Assembly: GCA_021613535.1 (NCBI GenBank)
Contig: CP075495.1
Coordinates: 3,720,001 to 3,784,000 of the forward strand
Direction: 5' to 3'
From: Adineta vaga
Taxonomy: Eukaryota; Rotifera
Length of the DNA: 64,000 nt
The position numbers and the translations under genes were made by a program. Within the stretch, counting starts at the first letter, position 1, and every line of letters begins with the position of its first letter. Under the pieces are notes generated by a model. It saw only the letters and a list, made by a program, of their open reading frames with translations. It ran no database searches and had not been told where the DNA came from. Positions 1 through 10,340 of this stretch are shown here, one piece after another.

Positions 1-89
1 TCGTCGACATTGCACCAAATATTGCAGTAAAACGAATTTAAAATTATTTCTGAATTATATTTAAACGAAATTTCAATTCTAAATTATAG

Positions 90-3000
90 GGAGCTAGTGG
101 AGCAACAATTGTCTGGTCAAAAGATGGTTCAACCAATTTACCTCAAGGTGTAACTGCTCGTGATGATGGTTTCTTACGTATTGAAGGTCATTCACAAGAT
201 GTTGCCGGACAATATAGTCTTGATGTAACAAATGCTCGTGGTCGTATATCAACACCACTTGTTGTTCGTTGGAAAGACGCATGTAAGAATATATTTTAAA
301 AAAATGAATACAAACAAACTAAAATAAAAAGATTCTATCTTTGTAGCAAATAATTCGTATCGAAGACGAAGAACAAGAATAAAACTGCATAAAAACTAAA
401 CGACTATTTACAAAACTTGACTACTTTTTTCCGTAGATAATTCCTTTAGTGAAGTCCCTTTTGTATACCCGTGCTTTATTTATTAAGAAAATTTATTTCC
501 TCGTAGAGCTATATTTTATTAAAATATAAATTATATATTTATTTATTTATCTATTTTTTGAATATTTTAGCAAGTCAACAGGGTCAACAGGGTCAACAGG
601 GTCAACATGGTAAGTAATATATATATATCTATATATATAGTTTATTATGTTTTATGATTCGCTTCTGCTTTTGTTTAACCTTTTAATCGCCTACATTTGC
701 TTTTGCTTATTAATTACTTAACTAATAGCTAATCAATATCGACGAGTTCAATGGAATGTTCATCAACTTGATTTGAATGAAGGACATCGTCTTGAAGCTA
801 TTTGTCGAACAGATGTTGATCCATCTACACTTCAGTTAGATGTTACACGTCATAATCGACAACAACGTGAACGTGTACCACTTGGTCTCTCATTTTCTAA
901 TGGCTATCTTTCATTAGCTGCTGTTACAAAACAAGATGATGGTCTTGAATTCATCTGTTCATCAGGAGATAATTCTGATATTCTAATACTTCATGTTCGC
1001 TCATCGAGTAATGCTTTTGCAATTCTAATTCTATCATTTGCTTGCTTTGCGCATGTTTAATAGTTAACAAAAATTTTCCTTTTTTCTTAAAGCAAATACC
1101 AATGATTTTTTTCTTCGTTACAGGTGCTGATGGTCAAGATCATCAACGTAGTTATATTCAAGTTTATCTTCAATCACGTGATGAACAAAGTCATCAAGTC
1201 GGACGTGATATTTACTTACAATGTACCGTTCAAGGAAGTGTTGAACGTCCATATGAATTCTCATTTACTAAAGATGGTCGACCATTAGAAAATAGTAAGC
1301 ACATTTTATTGATCTACAATGAAAAAATATATGTCTTCTTCTATTTTAATAGATGTCGAAGTACATCCTGATGGTTTATTACTTATTCGTAATGCTCAAG
1401 CTCAAGATGCTGGTCGTTATCGGTAAGATATATCTTTCTAAGAACTAATTCAAAATGAAATTGTTTTCTCAAATATTGTAGATGTGAAGTTAACTTCCCA
1501 CGTACACCAGAAGCTGGTACACAAGAAAGTAGTTATGATCTTCGTCTTGATGGTGCTTCAGCAAGTGGTTATGAACAAAATTATCAACATGGCGGTGATC
1601 ATGGACAACAAAGTGGACATGTTGAAGTCACTGTTGAACCATCCGAAGTAACTCTTCAACGTGGTCAAAAAGCAACAATTACATGTCGAGTTAAAGGTGC
1701 TGATCAATACAAAGTAACATGGGGTCAATATGCACATGATACAAGTCTTCCTAGTTTCGCTCGTGTACGTATTTCTATCATAGTTTTGAATTAATCTATC
1801 ATGTTTTTTTTTCTTCTATAATTTACATATTAATAGCAAGAAGGAAATGATGTTATCATTGCTCCTACTGCTGATACACCTGATTCTCAGACGTATTTTC
1901 AATGTCAAGTTGATATCCCAGGTCAAGGTCAACCAAATACTGCTTATGCACCGGTCAATATTCAAGGTGGAGATCAATCAAGTAAGAAGAAGAAGAAGAG
2001 ACGCACGTAGATAAACAACAAACTTGTGTGAAATATTAATACACACTAGTCAATATGAACAGAACAATAATATAATCTTTTTCTTTTTCTTTTCTTTGAA
2101 TTTTATTTGGTATCTATTTTCGTAAAACTAGGTTTTGAATTATTTCAAGCTCAAATTTATTAATTTTTTTCTTCTCTTGTGTTCTTTTTTCGCTTTGTAG
2201 TTCTTTCTATTTGATCAAAATGTTTTAGACTAGCTACGCTGATCTTTCTCTTTCTCTCTATCTCTCTCTTTATTCGTGTGCATACTCAGTTAGCTTCTTC
2301 ATGAATCGTTTATTATTATTATTATTTGTGTTTGTAACTGTAACACAGTGTCTCTCTCTCTCTTTCTCTTCTCCTATAGCCAAACTTGATTCTTTATTGC
2401 TAATTGCCCAACGGTGTTCTTTTCTTTCGCATATTTGCTATTACTACTATTACTACTGCTACTACTGTTGTTGTTTGTATCTGTTTTTTTGCGACTAACT
2501 TTATAAACAAGATCACTTAAACAAAAAAAGATTGCATATGTAGTCTAATCTCTAGAAATATTTAGTAATGTTTGAAAAAGTAGATACTATTAATTCAATC
2601 TGGATGACTATCAGATTATTTTATGAATTCATTTAGCTATTCTTCGCAGACCGAAATTATTTATTGAACCATCAACACATATTCGAGTATCTGAAGGAGA
2701 CAAATTACGTATTAGATGTTTTGATCCATACGAAACTTATAGAACAGCAATTCGTTGGTTTAGGTTTGTATAGTGATTGAAAATTTATTTAACTGAAAGC
2801 AGACTAGTCATCCTGAAAATGAGATGTATCAAATATTAATTGTTCATTAACAAATAAAATCATATTTTTGATATTAGTACCATACAAATTTTTATGGTCT
2901 CTATATTAATTTAGAAAAGGGGATATATTAATAACATTATTAAATCAGCATTCGAACGGTATACTTGATTTCGATTCCATATCAGAATCAGATATTGGTC

Positions 3001-5549
3001 AATATATTTGTCGAGGTAGAAATCGTGTTGGTTATACTGAAGAAACTGTTACAATTGAGATTGCTGGTAATATAAGTCACGTTTGAAAACGAAGGAGTTC
3101 GCATTTTTTCAATGTATAGGATCGCCACCGTCGATTGACATTGCACCTAAAATGCATAATGGTTATCTTCAAGTACCATTTCAATCAAGACAAACTATTG
3201 CATGTCTTAATCAAGATAATCACACAGCTGTGGATATTACATGGCGTCGAGCAGATATTGTATGTCAATGACTTTTATATAAAAACTTAACGAATTTATT
3301 TTTCAGATTGATTATGATTTATCAAGAACACCTTATCTATTTCCACCAAATATGCCCTTACAATTTGAACATAATGGTACCTACGTCTGTATTGCAACAA
3401 ATAAATATGGATCAACTTCCAAAACAATCATTATCGATAGTAAATATAATTTTAAAATGAAAATCTTCTTTTTATTTTCAATTTTACGAATTCATTTAGT
3501 TCAAAACACAAGTTATGAATTATCTATTGATATTGAACCAACAGATATATTTCCTATCAATACTGAAATTCATTTGAATTGTAAATTACCACATGCACAA
3601 CGTATTTGGTGGTCATCAATCAATCATCGACGACGTGAAAATAATCCTTTACAAATTCGTGCTGGTTTAAATTCAATTAATAAAAGATTTGTATGTCATG
3701 CAAGAGATATGAATGGAAAATTACAACGAAAAATTGTTCGTATTCAACGATATTCACAAGAACAATTGATTGCAGTGATTGCTAATAATACTATCGACAG
3801 AAGTTTACACGAAAAGAACCAAAAAAGTATGTAATGCTTGGTTTTTATCGAATATCAATGATCTCTTTGATTTTACTTTAGTAAAACCTTCTGAAGTTTA
3901 TATCAAATTAGTTACGGCTTCAGATGAAATTAAGGAAGGAGAAGTTATTGATATCTACTGTTATGTTGAAGGTAATCAATCGATTTCAATTCTTTGAAAA
4001 TAGCAAAATTTCATTTTTTAGGCCTACCACCAAAGAAATTATCTTGGTCATTTCAATCAGGTCTATTACCAAGTAATACCTATCTGACAAATGATGGTCA
4101 TCTATTCATATATAATTTTGATAAATTTAATCTCGGTACATATACATGTTCAGTCGATGTTCCAAATAAACATCTATCTCGATCGATTGATTTTCAATCA
4201 AATAATTTCTCATATACAATCGAACCAACTCTTTCCTTACAAGTCTATTCATCACGTTCAGATTATTATTTTGGCGGTCGTCTTGTTCTTGAATGTATCT
4301 CATCAGGTATGAATAAATTGATTTCACAAAATTTCAATTTATTCATCCAATTGTTGGTTGTTTTTTTATAGATCCAAATATTTCAACAATATGGATCAAA
4401 CGTAGCAATAGTTTTATCCGAAATATTACTCAATCATTTTTATTTCTTAATAAACTTAGTCGAAAAGATATTGCTCAATATCAATGTATATCAATGAATA
4501 CTACGAAACCTTTATTCATTGATTTTAATATTACACAAACTAATCTTCTAACACATACGTTACCAATTGAAAGAACTTCTGATCTTCATATTGAATTTCT
4601 TTCATCAATAAATCAATTAAAACTCAATGGAAATATTCTTCTAAATTGTTCATCAACAAATCAAACATCAATTCGATGGATATCAAATCATTCAAACAAT
4701 GAAATTCTAATAAATAATTCTTATCTTCATATACGAAAATTTTCCATCGATCATTTCAATTCATATCAATGTATAAATGATCATACACAAAAAAGTATCT
4801 CTTTATCTCGAATACTTTTTGATTCAATCAATAATTTTAATATACATAACAAGCAATTCATTCAACCAAATAATTCCATGATTGAAATTATCCAAGGAAG
4901 ATATATTGGTGATAATATTACATTAATTTGTCGAATTGGACAAGGTAAATATTAATCAATTGATTCTTTTGAAAGTATTTAACTTTTTCATTTTCAGATA
5001 TTTCTCATGGCAAAGTTGTTTGGTCAAATCTACCAAAACGTTTGAAACATTTTTATATTCGTGGTCCACGTTTAGAATTTCGTCCATTTAAACTTGAACA
5101 TCATAATCAATATAAATGTCTTATTAAATCAAAACGATCAAAAGATATCCTACGAAGATTAACATTCAATACATATGTAAATATTCGTGAAAGGTATGAT
5201 GGAAAACCAAGAATGAACATAACGATTGATACATCACGATTACTTTCAAATCAGGAATTACGATTAATTTGTTATACAGGTAAATTTTATTTGAATGAAA
5301 CAAGAAGAAATATTATTGAGTTAATATTTGTTTGTAGATAGTTTAAATAAATATCATCAATGGATTGTTAATGATCGAATACCAAATACGAAAAGTTATT
5401 ATGATTTATCGATTAATGATCAAACATCGAGTTTAATTATACCTGAATTTGATCTTCAATATGATTCGGGAAAATATCAATGTTTAACAAAAAATAGTTT
5501 TGGTACAACAATAAAGTATCTTTATATTGACAAAAAAGTATTTCACTAA
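90..5549 (+). CDS. Immunoglobulin-repeat protein, 3' part (perlecan/hemicentin-like)
   Basis: Partial at the 5' end; about 1166 residues lie in the window. Exons: 90-282, 571-609, 729-1007, 1124-1294, 1353-1422, 1482-1764, 1837-1981, 2637-2763, 2915-3066, 3120-3259, 3307-3439, 3500-3826, 3882-3971, 4022-4306, 4372-4944, 4998-5279, 5338-5549; all join in frame to a TAA stop. About twelve Ig-type domains are seen, most with the B-strand Cys and the F-strand Y-x-C signature (for example GQYICRGRN, GTYTCSVDV, GKYQCLTKN). The first visible domain has Ser at the F-strand Cys position. Exon 571-609 encodes a short QQG-repeat linker. No transmembrane segment follows the last Ig domain, so a secreted extracellular-matrix or surface protein is likely. 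Domains around 1.1-2.0 kb resemble perlecan Ig modules (LLIRNAQAQDAGRYRCEV). The exact orthologue cannot be fixed without the missing N-terminus. Confidence 0.85.
1982..2636 (+). other. Long simple-repeat-rich intron of the Ig-repeat gene
   Basis: A 655-nt intron, ten times longer than its neighbours. It is pyrimidine-rich on the + strand, with CT-rich runs, a TTA run and a TAC/TGT run around 2310-2480. An open frame at 2301-2498 is low-complexity and is not coding. Confidence 0.7.
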
Positions 5550-7097
5550 GTGAATATTCACATATTTCATCTACAAGATGAAGAAAATTAGATCGATAGT
5601 TTCTTTTTTCTCGAATAGAAACCTGTGATAGATAGTTTTATGTGTTGTTGTTGTTGTTTTTTTACAAAATATAAAAATTTCTAAAGTTTTTATATAATAA
5701 AGTTAATATTTCCAAAGGAAAATTTTCGTTTGTTAATTATATTTAGAATAAGAATACAAAAAAAGCAATGTACCGTACTATGATTAATCGATAAAATACT
5801 CGATGTTTCGTCTAACTGATTAAAAGTATAAAAACACTTCAAAGTCTTTGTGTGTGAATTATGTCAACAAAAAATTGTTTGATTTGCAGACCTATTTCTC
5901 TGAGAATAAATAATTTTGACGTCAGAATAAGAACAAATTCATTCTGCGATAATCCTGTGTATGATTTTACTATACATGATTTTGCAAAATAATGGTAACA
6001 AATATAGTTTCAATGACGTAACATAAAGTGTCTATTAATTTGTCTCAAATAATCGAAAATTCTATACGTAATTCTCTTCGTATTGCAATATTATTGATAA
6101 TGTAGAGAAACAAACGAAAAACGGATATTCAGAAATAAATCAGGGTAAATTTGAGGGTGGGTGAAAATGATTGTTTTGATCATGATAATTTCAATGTATG
6201 ATTTATCACAGATGAATTTAACAACTAAATAAAATATTGTTTGAAATTGTTTCGGGGACAGAACGTATAAAATCTACCATATGCGTCATAAAACAATCTT
6301 AAAACTGTTGTTTAGCATAAAATTATGCTTCTCGACAACTATAGAGAAGGAAGTGATTGGAGAAAAAAACACGTAAACAATCGTATGAAACAAAGTCAGT
6401 TGAGTGCAAAACCTTATATCAATATGTTTATCTAAATATTAAATGAGATTTAAAAAACGACGAGATCGATAGGTTTTTGAAGACTTTGATGAACAGACAA
6501 TGAAGAATACTGTTTACTCTCATCGTATAAGCAAACTTGCTATTCTGCTTACTAAAGGACACTTTTCCTGACGTTTATTTTTTTGAATAACAAACAGTAA
6601 TCTCTAATACTTACCATAAGGTGAACAGTACTGATCGGTTCAAAAAGAATATATTAGAATGATAGTGATTTGAAACATATAATACCTTCCATCCTATTCA
6701 CATAGATAAATCAAGTATTAATATGTAAATCATGTTTTCTTTTTATTAATGATTCAAAATAGTTTATTCTTAGAAGACAATCCATATTGTTAACAGAAAG
6801 AAAAAATTTGAGTCAAAGTCTACGCAATAACATTCTCTTGATTTCAAAATTCTTACCGTTTCTTTTCCGATTTTCAATGTTCCTATAGAAATTACAAAGA
6901 TTTTGAATTGTTTGATCAGTGCTTTGAATGTCAATAAATCCAGAGTGATGGTATATTTCTCTTTGCTGACATTTCATTTTGCGAGAGAATTATTCATGAG
7001 AATTAAGAGAGTGTTGTGTAAAAATGAAGTTATTGAGAGAAGCAATATTACAATTCTCTCGTTTCTATAGTTTTCATTTTTTTCACGGATGCGTATC
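5550..7097. other. Intergenic region, nothing recognised
   Basis: AT-rich spacer between the end of the Ig-repeat gene and the promoter of the first small membrane protein. I see no open frame with protein-like composition, no RNA gene and no clear repeat. Confidence 0.6.
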
Positions 7098-7126
7098 GAC
7101 GTCATCACTGATTGGCCTATATAAAT
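7098..7126 (+). promoter_or_regulatory. Compact core promoter: CRE-like, inverted CCAAT, TATA box
   Basis: GACGTCA (CRE-like) at 7098-7104, ATTGG (inverted CCAAT) at 7111-7115 and TATATAAAT at 7118-7126 lie in order, about 80 bases before the ATG at 7207. The spacing suits a transcription start near 7150. The motifs are short, but their order and spacing are convincing. Confidence 0.6.
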
Positions 7127-7206
7127 CAGAGCATTTTCTCAGAGTCAATCCATTCCGAACAATATTTCAATCTCTTGGTTTTCATCAGTTGTGAATCAAC
7201 ACAATC

Positions 7207-7455
7207 ATGTCATCTGGTCAAGTTGTCCAAGCTGCCAGTACCGCTTTAAGTACTGCCGTTATTCTTGCTATTGCAATTCCATGCGCTGTTGTGGGTATTG
7301 GTATTATCATATGTGTTAGTATCTGTATTTATTGTTTATGCTGTCGTAAACCAAAAACAACTCCCGGTATGGTCATCCATCCAGAAGCTCCTCAACCAAA
7401 CGGCTACAATAATCCGCCATATAATTATAATAATCAAGCACAAAATGCATTATAA
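7207..7455 (+). CDS. Small single-pass membrane protein, Cys cluster and Pro/Tyr/Asn-rich tail
   Basis: 82 residues, intronless. A short Ser/Ala-rich N-terminus without signal peptide (MSSGQ...) precedes one hydrophobic segment at about residues 15-45. This ends in a cysteine cluster and basic stop-transfer (CLCCRKPK), typical of palmitoylated juxtamembrane sites. The tail is rich in Pro, Tyr and Asn (NNPPYNYNN). The topology suggests a type III membrane protein with an exposed cytoplasmic tail. It resembles the gene at 9702 in its start (MSSG), in the LSTA motif before the membrane segment and in the CC-basic boundary, so the two are probably paralogues. A strong TATA promoter lies upstream. 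No named family is assigned; a role as a membrane adaptor is only inference. Confidence 0.7.
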   Translation: MSSGQVVQAASTALSTAVILAIAIPCAVVGIGIIICVSICIYCLCCRKPKTTPGMVIHPEAPQPNGYNNPPYNYNNQAQNAL

Positions 7456-7795
7456 TACAAACAATCATTTTCTTCCAAATTTGGAACTATATTAAACCTG
7501 TAGTGGTGACTAGTTTGCTTTATATCTAATTCTTTTTTTCTAATTTTTTAATGGAAATATTTATTGCATCGAATGATTACAATGACAGAGAAAGTCAAGT
7601 TTTATATGAATTCATTTGAATGTAGATTTTTCGAAACCAAATATATCCTTGTTACTTACCTTTTTATGTCATTCGAAATTTAAATCGAATCTAGAGAAAG
7701 ATGTATTTGTTGTGTCAAAGTAAATTTACTTCAGTATCAAAAGAAGACAAAAAAAGAGAGACATTATTGTTTCATTTAACATTGTCAAACTTGAC

Positions 7796-8062
7796 ATGCT
7801 AATGTCTTGTGATATTAATGGAACGAAATGTAAGAGATTTCGATCGGATGAACCAAAAAGTAATGATACTGTTCTGGGATTTATTCTTGGTTCTATAGCA
7901 TTATTTATCTTTCTTATACTTCTCTTTATACTGATATACGGTTTATGTGGTAAACAATATGTTCGAAATTTACGTCGTATTCGATTTCGATCATCAAATT
8001 CAAAAATACAAAATTCAGAACAGATAAACAATATTCAACAGGATCAACAATCGATTCCATAA
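7796..8062 (+). CDS. Small single-pass membrane protein, basic tail
   Basis: 88 residues from 7796, or 86 from the second Met. A polar N-terminus with two Cys and an N-glycosylation sequon (NGTKC) is followed by one strongly hydrophobic segment at about residues 27-50. A basic juxtamembrane region follows (KQYVRNLRRIRF), then a Gln/Asn/Ser-rich tail. It sits between two other small membrane proteins of the same orientation and similar size. Unlike them it has no PPxY motif, so membership of the same family rests on architecture and position only. AATAAA-type signals follow near 8168. The function is unknown. Confidence 0.55.
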   Translation: MLMSCDINGTKCKRFRSDEPKSNDTVLGFILGSIALFIFLILLFILIYGLCGKQYVRNLRRIRFRSSNSKIQNSEQINNIQQDQQSIP

Positions 8063-8443
8063 AGATCAATTTATGAAAACAATCACTTCCGATAAACAAT
8101 TACTGTATTGAATATTGTAAAATAGAGTTTATCTTTCATATGTAATTTTTTCTTTGTATATATATAATTAATAAAAACTGTACATAGACGATGAATTTTG
8201 AATTAAAAAGAAGAAAATATGCATTTCTTCTACTAATTTTCAAACATATCATCAATCAAATCATTCGTTACTATTTATTTTCTATCTATTTTGACTCATG
8301 TATTATAAAATTGAAACTTTTAATTTAAGTAAATTTGAATTTGTTCTGTAAGTCTATATACATACAAGCATCACGATTCTCTTCTACACTATGTTTTCTT
8401 TTTTGCTTCTAACATATTCATTTCATTTTCTTATCTATACAAT

Positions 8444-8785
8444 ATGCCATCTGTATGTTCTTTTACGATGACATGTCCATCTGATATGAGCGCTGCATTA
8501 GATTCTACTCATAGTATTGCTGGAACTATTGGTATTATTGTTGGAACAGCAATAGGACTTGCTTTTTCTTTATGCATTATTATAATGACTTATTTACTCT
8601 TTTGCAAACGAACAAAATCTCAAACACAAATGCATGAACAATCGGTTTCAATGTTTCCATATACATATTCTTCACAAACGCCAATGCAACAAGTCGAAAC
8701 AGATCTTCAAAAACCTACAGAAGATGAACCACCTGCCTATGAAGAAATTAACACACTCGAACGAACACCGACCCAGATAGTGTAA
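8444..8785 (+). CDS. Small single-pass membrane protein with PPxY motif
   Basis: 113 residues, intronless. A 25-residue N-terminus with two Cys precedes a Gly/Ala/Ile-rich membrane segment at about residues 27-54, ending LLFCKRTK. The cytoplasmic tail is acidic and carries a canonical PPAY motif (EDEPPAYEEI), the ligand type for WW domains of NEDD4-family ubiquitin ligases and YAP-like proteins. An AATAAA signal follows closely at about 8804. It is one of four neighbouring, same-strand small membrane proteins. The WW-binding role is established for the motif and inferred for this protein; no orthologue is recognised. Confidence 0.65.
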   Translation: MPSVCSFTMTCPSDMSAALDSTHSIAGTIGIIVGTAIGLAFSLCIIIMTYLLFCKRTKSQTQMHEQSVSMFPYTYSSQTPMQQVETDLQKPTEDEPPAYEEINTLERTPTQIV

Positions 8786-8799
8786 CATAAGTTTTCATA

Positions 8800-9598
8800 T
8801 TTTCAATAAAGATCTGATAGCAATGATATTATTTACTAAATCAATCGAAAAAAGTGAATATTTCAATTTGAATGATCATGTACACATTCAAACAAATATT
8901 TCTATTTCTTTTATTTATTTAAGTTTCAAAAGACATAGTTAATATTAATTGTTTTTCATTCCTGTTTTTCTGCCCACACATGATTATTTTTTCGTTCTGT
9001 TAAAGAAAAAGTAGTGCAGATGGCTTTTTGTATCCATTGATTAAAACTAGACTTCTGATGTTTTTTGAATTTTACAATAGGCACAAATACAGAAACTTCT
9101 AAACGTGATCTTTTTGATTAGTCCCAAAGAACAATCAATTCAAATTAGAAATAGAACCTGATTCATGAGATTGGTGAAAGACCTGACAAATATTGTAGAT
9201 TTTATGTGCCTAATACAAATCTATATAATAGAAACTATATTGATAGAACAAAACAACACGTATATTATACCAAGATCTATAATATTTGATTTCTAGGCTT
9301 ATCATAAAAGAAAGAAACAAAGTTTTAACTATTTTATCACGTTGTATTTGCTTGAAATAATGAATTTAATTTGAAATGTAAATCATATGTTTCATTTTAT
9401 AATTAATTATCTTCAATTCAAATTATATTATGTTCAGTATTCAGAAAAATACTTGACAAAGGTTTCATTACATTTGTCAATTCTGTTCTTTTTGTTTTTA
9501 TCGAAGCGAAAATTTTCTTCTACCGGTTTTCTTTTCTTTTTCTCGCCCTTTTAGCAATGTAATTTTCGTTAAATAAATAGAAATCGTAACTGTTGCAA
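8800..9598. other. Intergenic region, nothing recognised
   Basis: AT-rich spacer between two small membrane-protein genes. No coding signal or repeat is visible. Confidence 0.55.
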
Positions 9599-9605
9599 TA
9601 TAAAG
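9599..9605 (+). promoter_or_regulatory. TATA box
   Basis: TATAAAG about 97 bases before the ATG at 9702; the spacing fits a start near 9630. It parallels the TATA promoter of the paralogue at 7207. Confidence 0.5.
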
Positions 9606-9701
9606 ACACAAACGAAAAAGAACTGAATCCAAAACGTGTCTATTCTTTAATCCGTTCGCAAAAGAAAATTTCCAAAGTTTTCTTCATAAAATTTTAACAA
9701 T

Positions 9702-10046
9702 ATGTCAAGCGGAAGTTCATCATTAAGTACTGCCGATATTATTGGCATTGCTGTCGGTGGTGTACTAGCACTTGCAACAGTCATTGGCCTCATCTTTAGT
9801 TGTTATACAATGTGTTGTAAGAAAAACAAATCTCCACAAGTCTATCCTCAACAAGGTCAATATCCACCCTATTATCCACCGAATGGTGCTTATGGACAAC
9901 CGATGAATTCGGGTTACTATCAACAATATCCGCCGTATCAACAGCAACAACAACCCTATTCACCGAATAAACAATCACTGAATCTTGAACAACCACCAAC
10001 TTATTCTGCAGCAAATTCAAACGTGAATTCGTATGGCAAATATTGA
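9702..10046 (+). CDS. Small single-pass membrane protein, Pro/Tyr/Gln tail with PPxY motifs
   Basis: 114 residues, intronless. The short Ser-rich N-terminus (MSSGSSSLSTA) is followed by a Gly/Ala/Leu membrane segment at about residues 12-36 and the boundary MCCKKNK. The long tail is dominated by Pro, Tyr and Gln, with overlapping PPYY, PPYQ and a canonical PPTY motif near the end. Such tails occur in WW-ligand membrane proteins and in some phase-separating proteins. It shares the start, LSTA motif and CC-basic junction with the gene at 7207, which supports tandem duplication. A TATA box lies upstream. No named family is claimed. Confidence 0.7.
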   Translation: MSSGSSSLSTADIIGIAVGGVLALATVIGLIFSCYTMCCKKNKSPQVYPQQGQYPPYYPPNGAYGQPMNSGYYQQYPPYQQQQQPYSPNKQSLNLEQPPTYSAANSNVNSYGKY

Positions 10047-10340
10047 ATATTACATGATAAGAACAGATATCTAAAGGGAAATTTCTTTTTCTTCGGATCA
10101 CATATGATTTTTATCTAATAAACAAAGAATTCTAATCCTGTTGGAAAACATATTTAATTTGAAATCGAAGATTTATTGATATTAATGAGTAAATATTCTG
10201 ACGTCAATCATTTCATGATAAAATATTCATCATATAAAACATGTTAGAAAGTTTCCGATTCTAAACTTGACATAAGAATACTGACATCTAATCAACAAAA
10301 TCATTTCATATAGAAGAAGATTTTCTTGAACAATATCATC

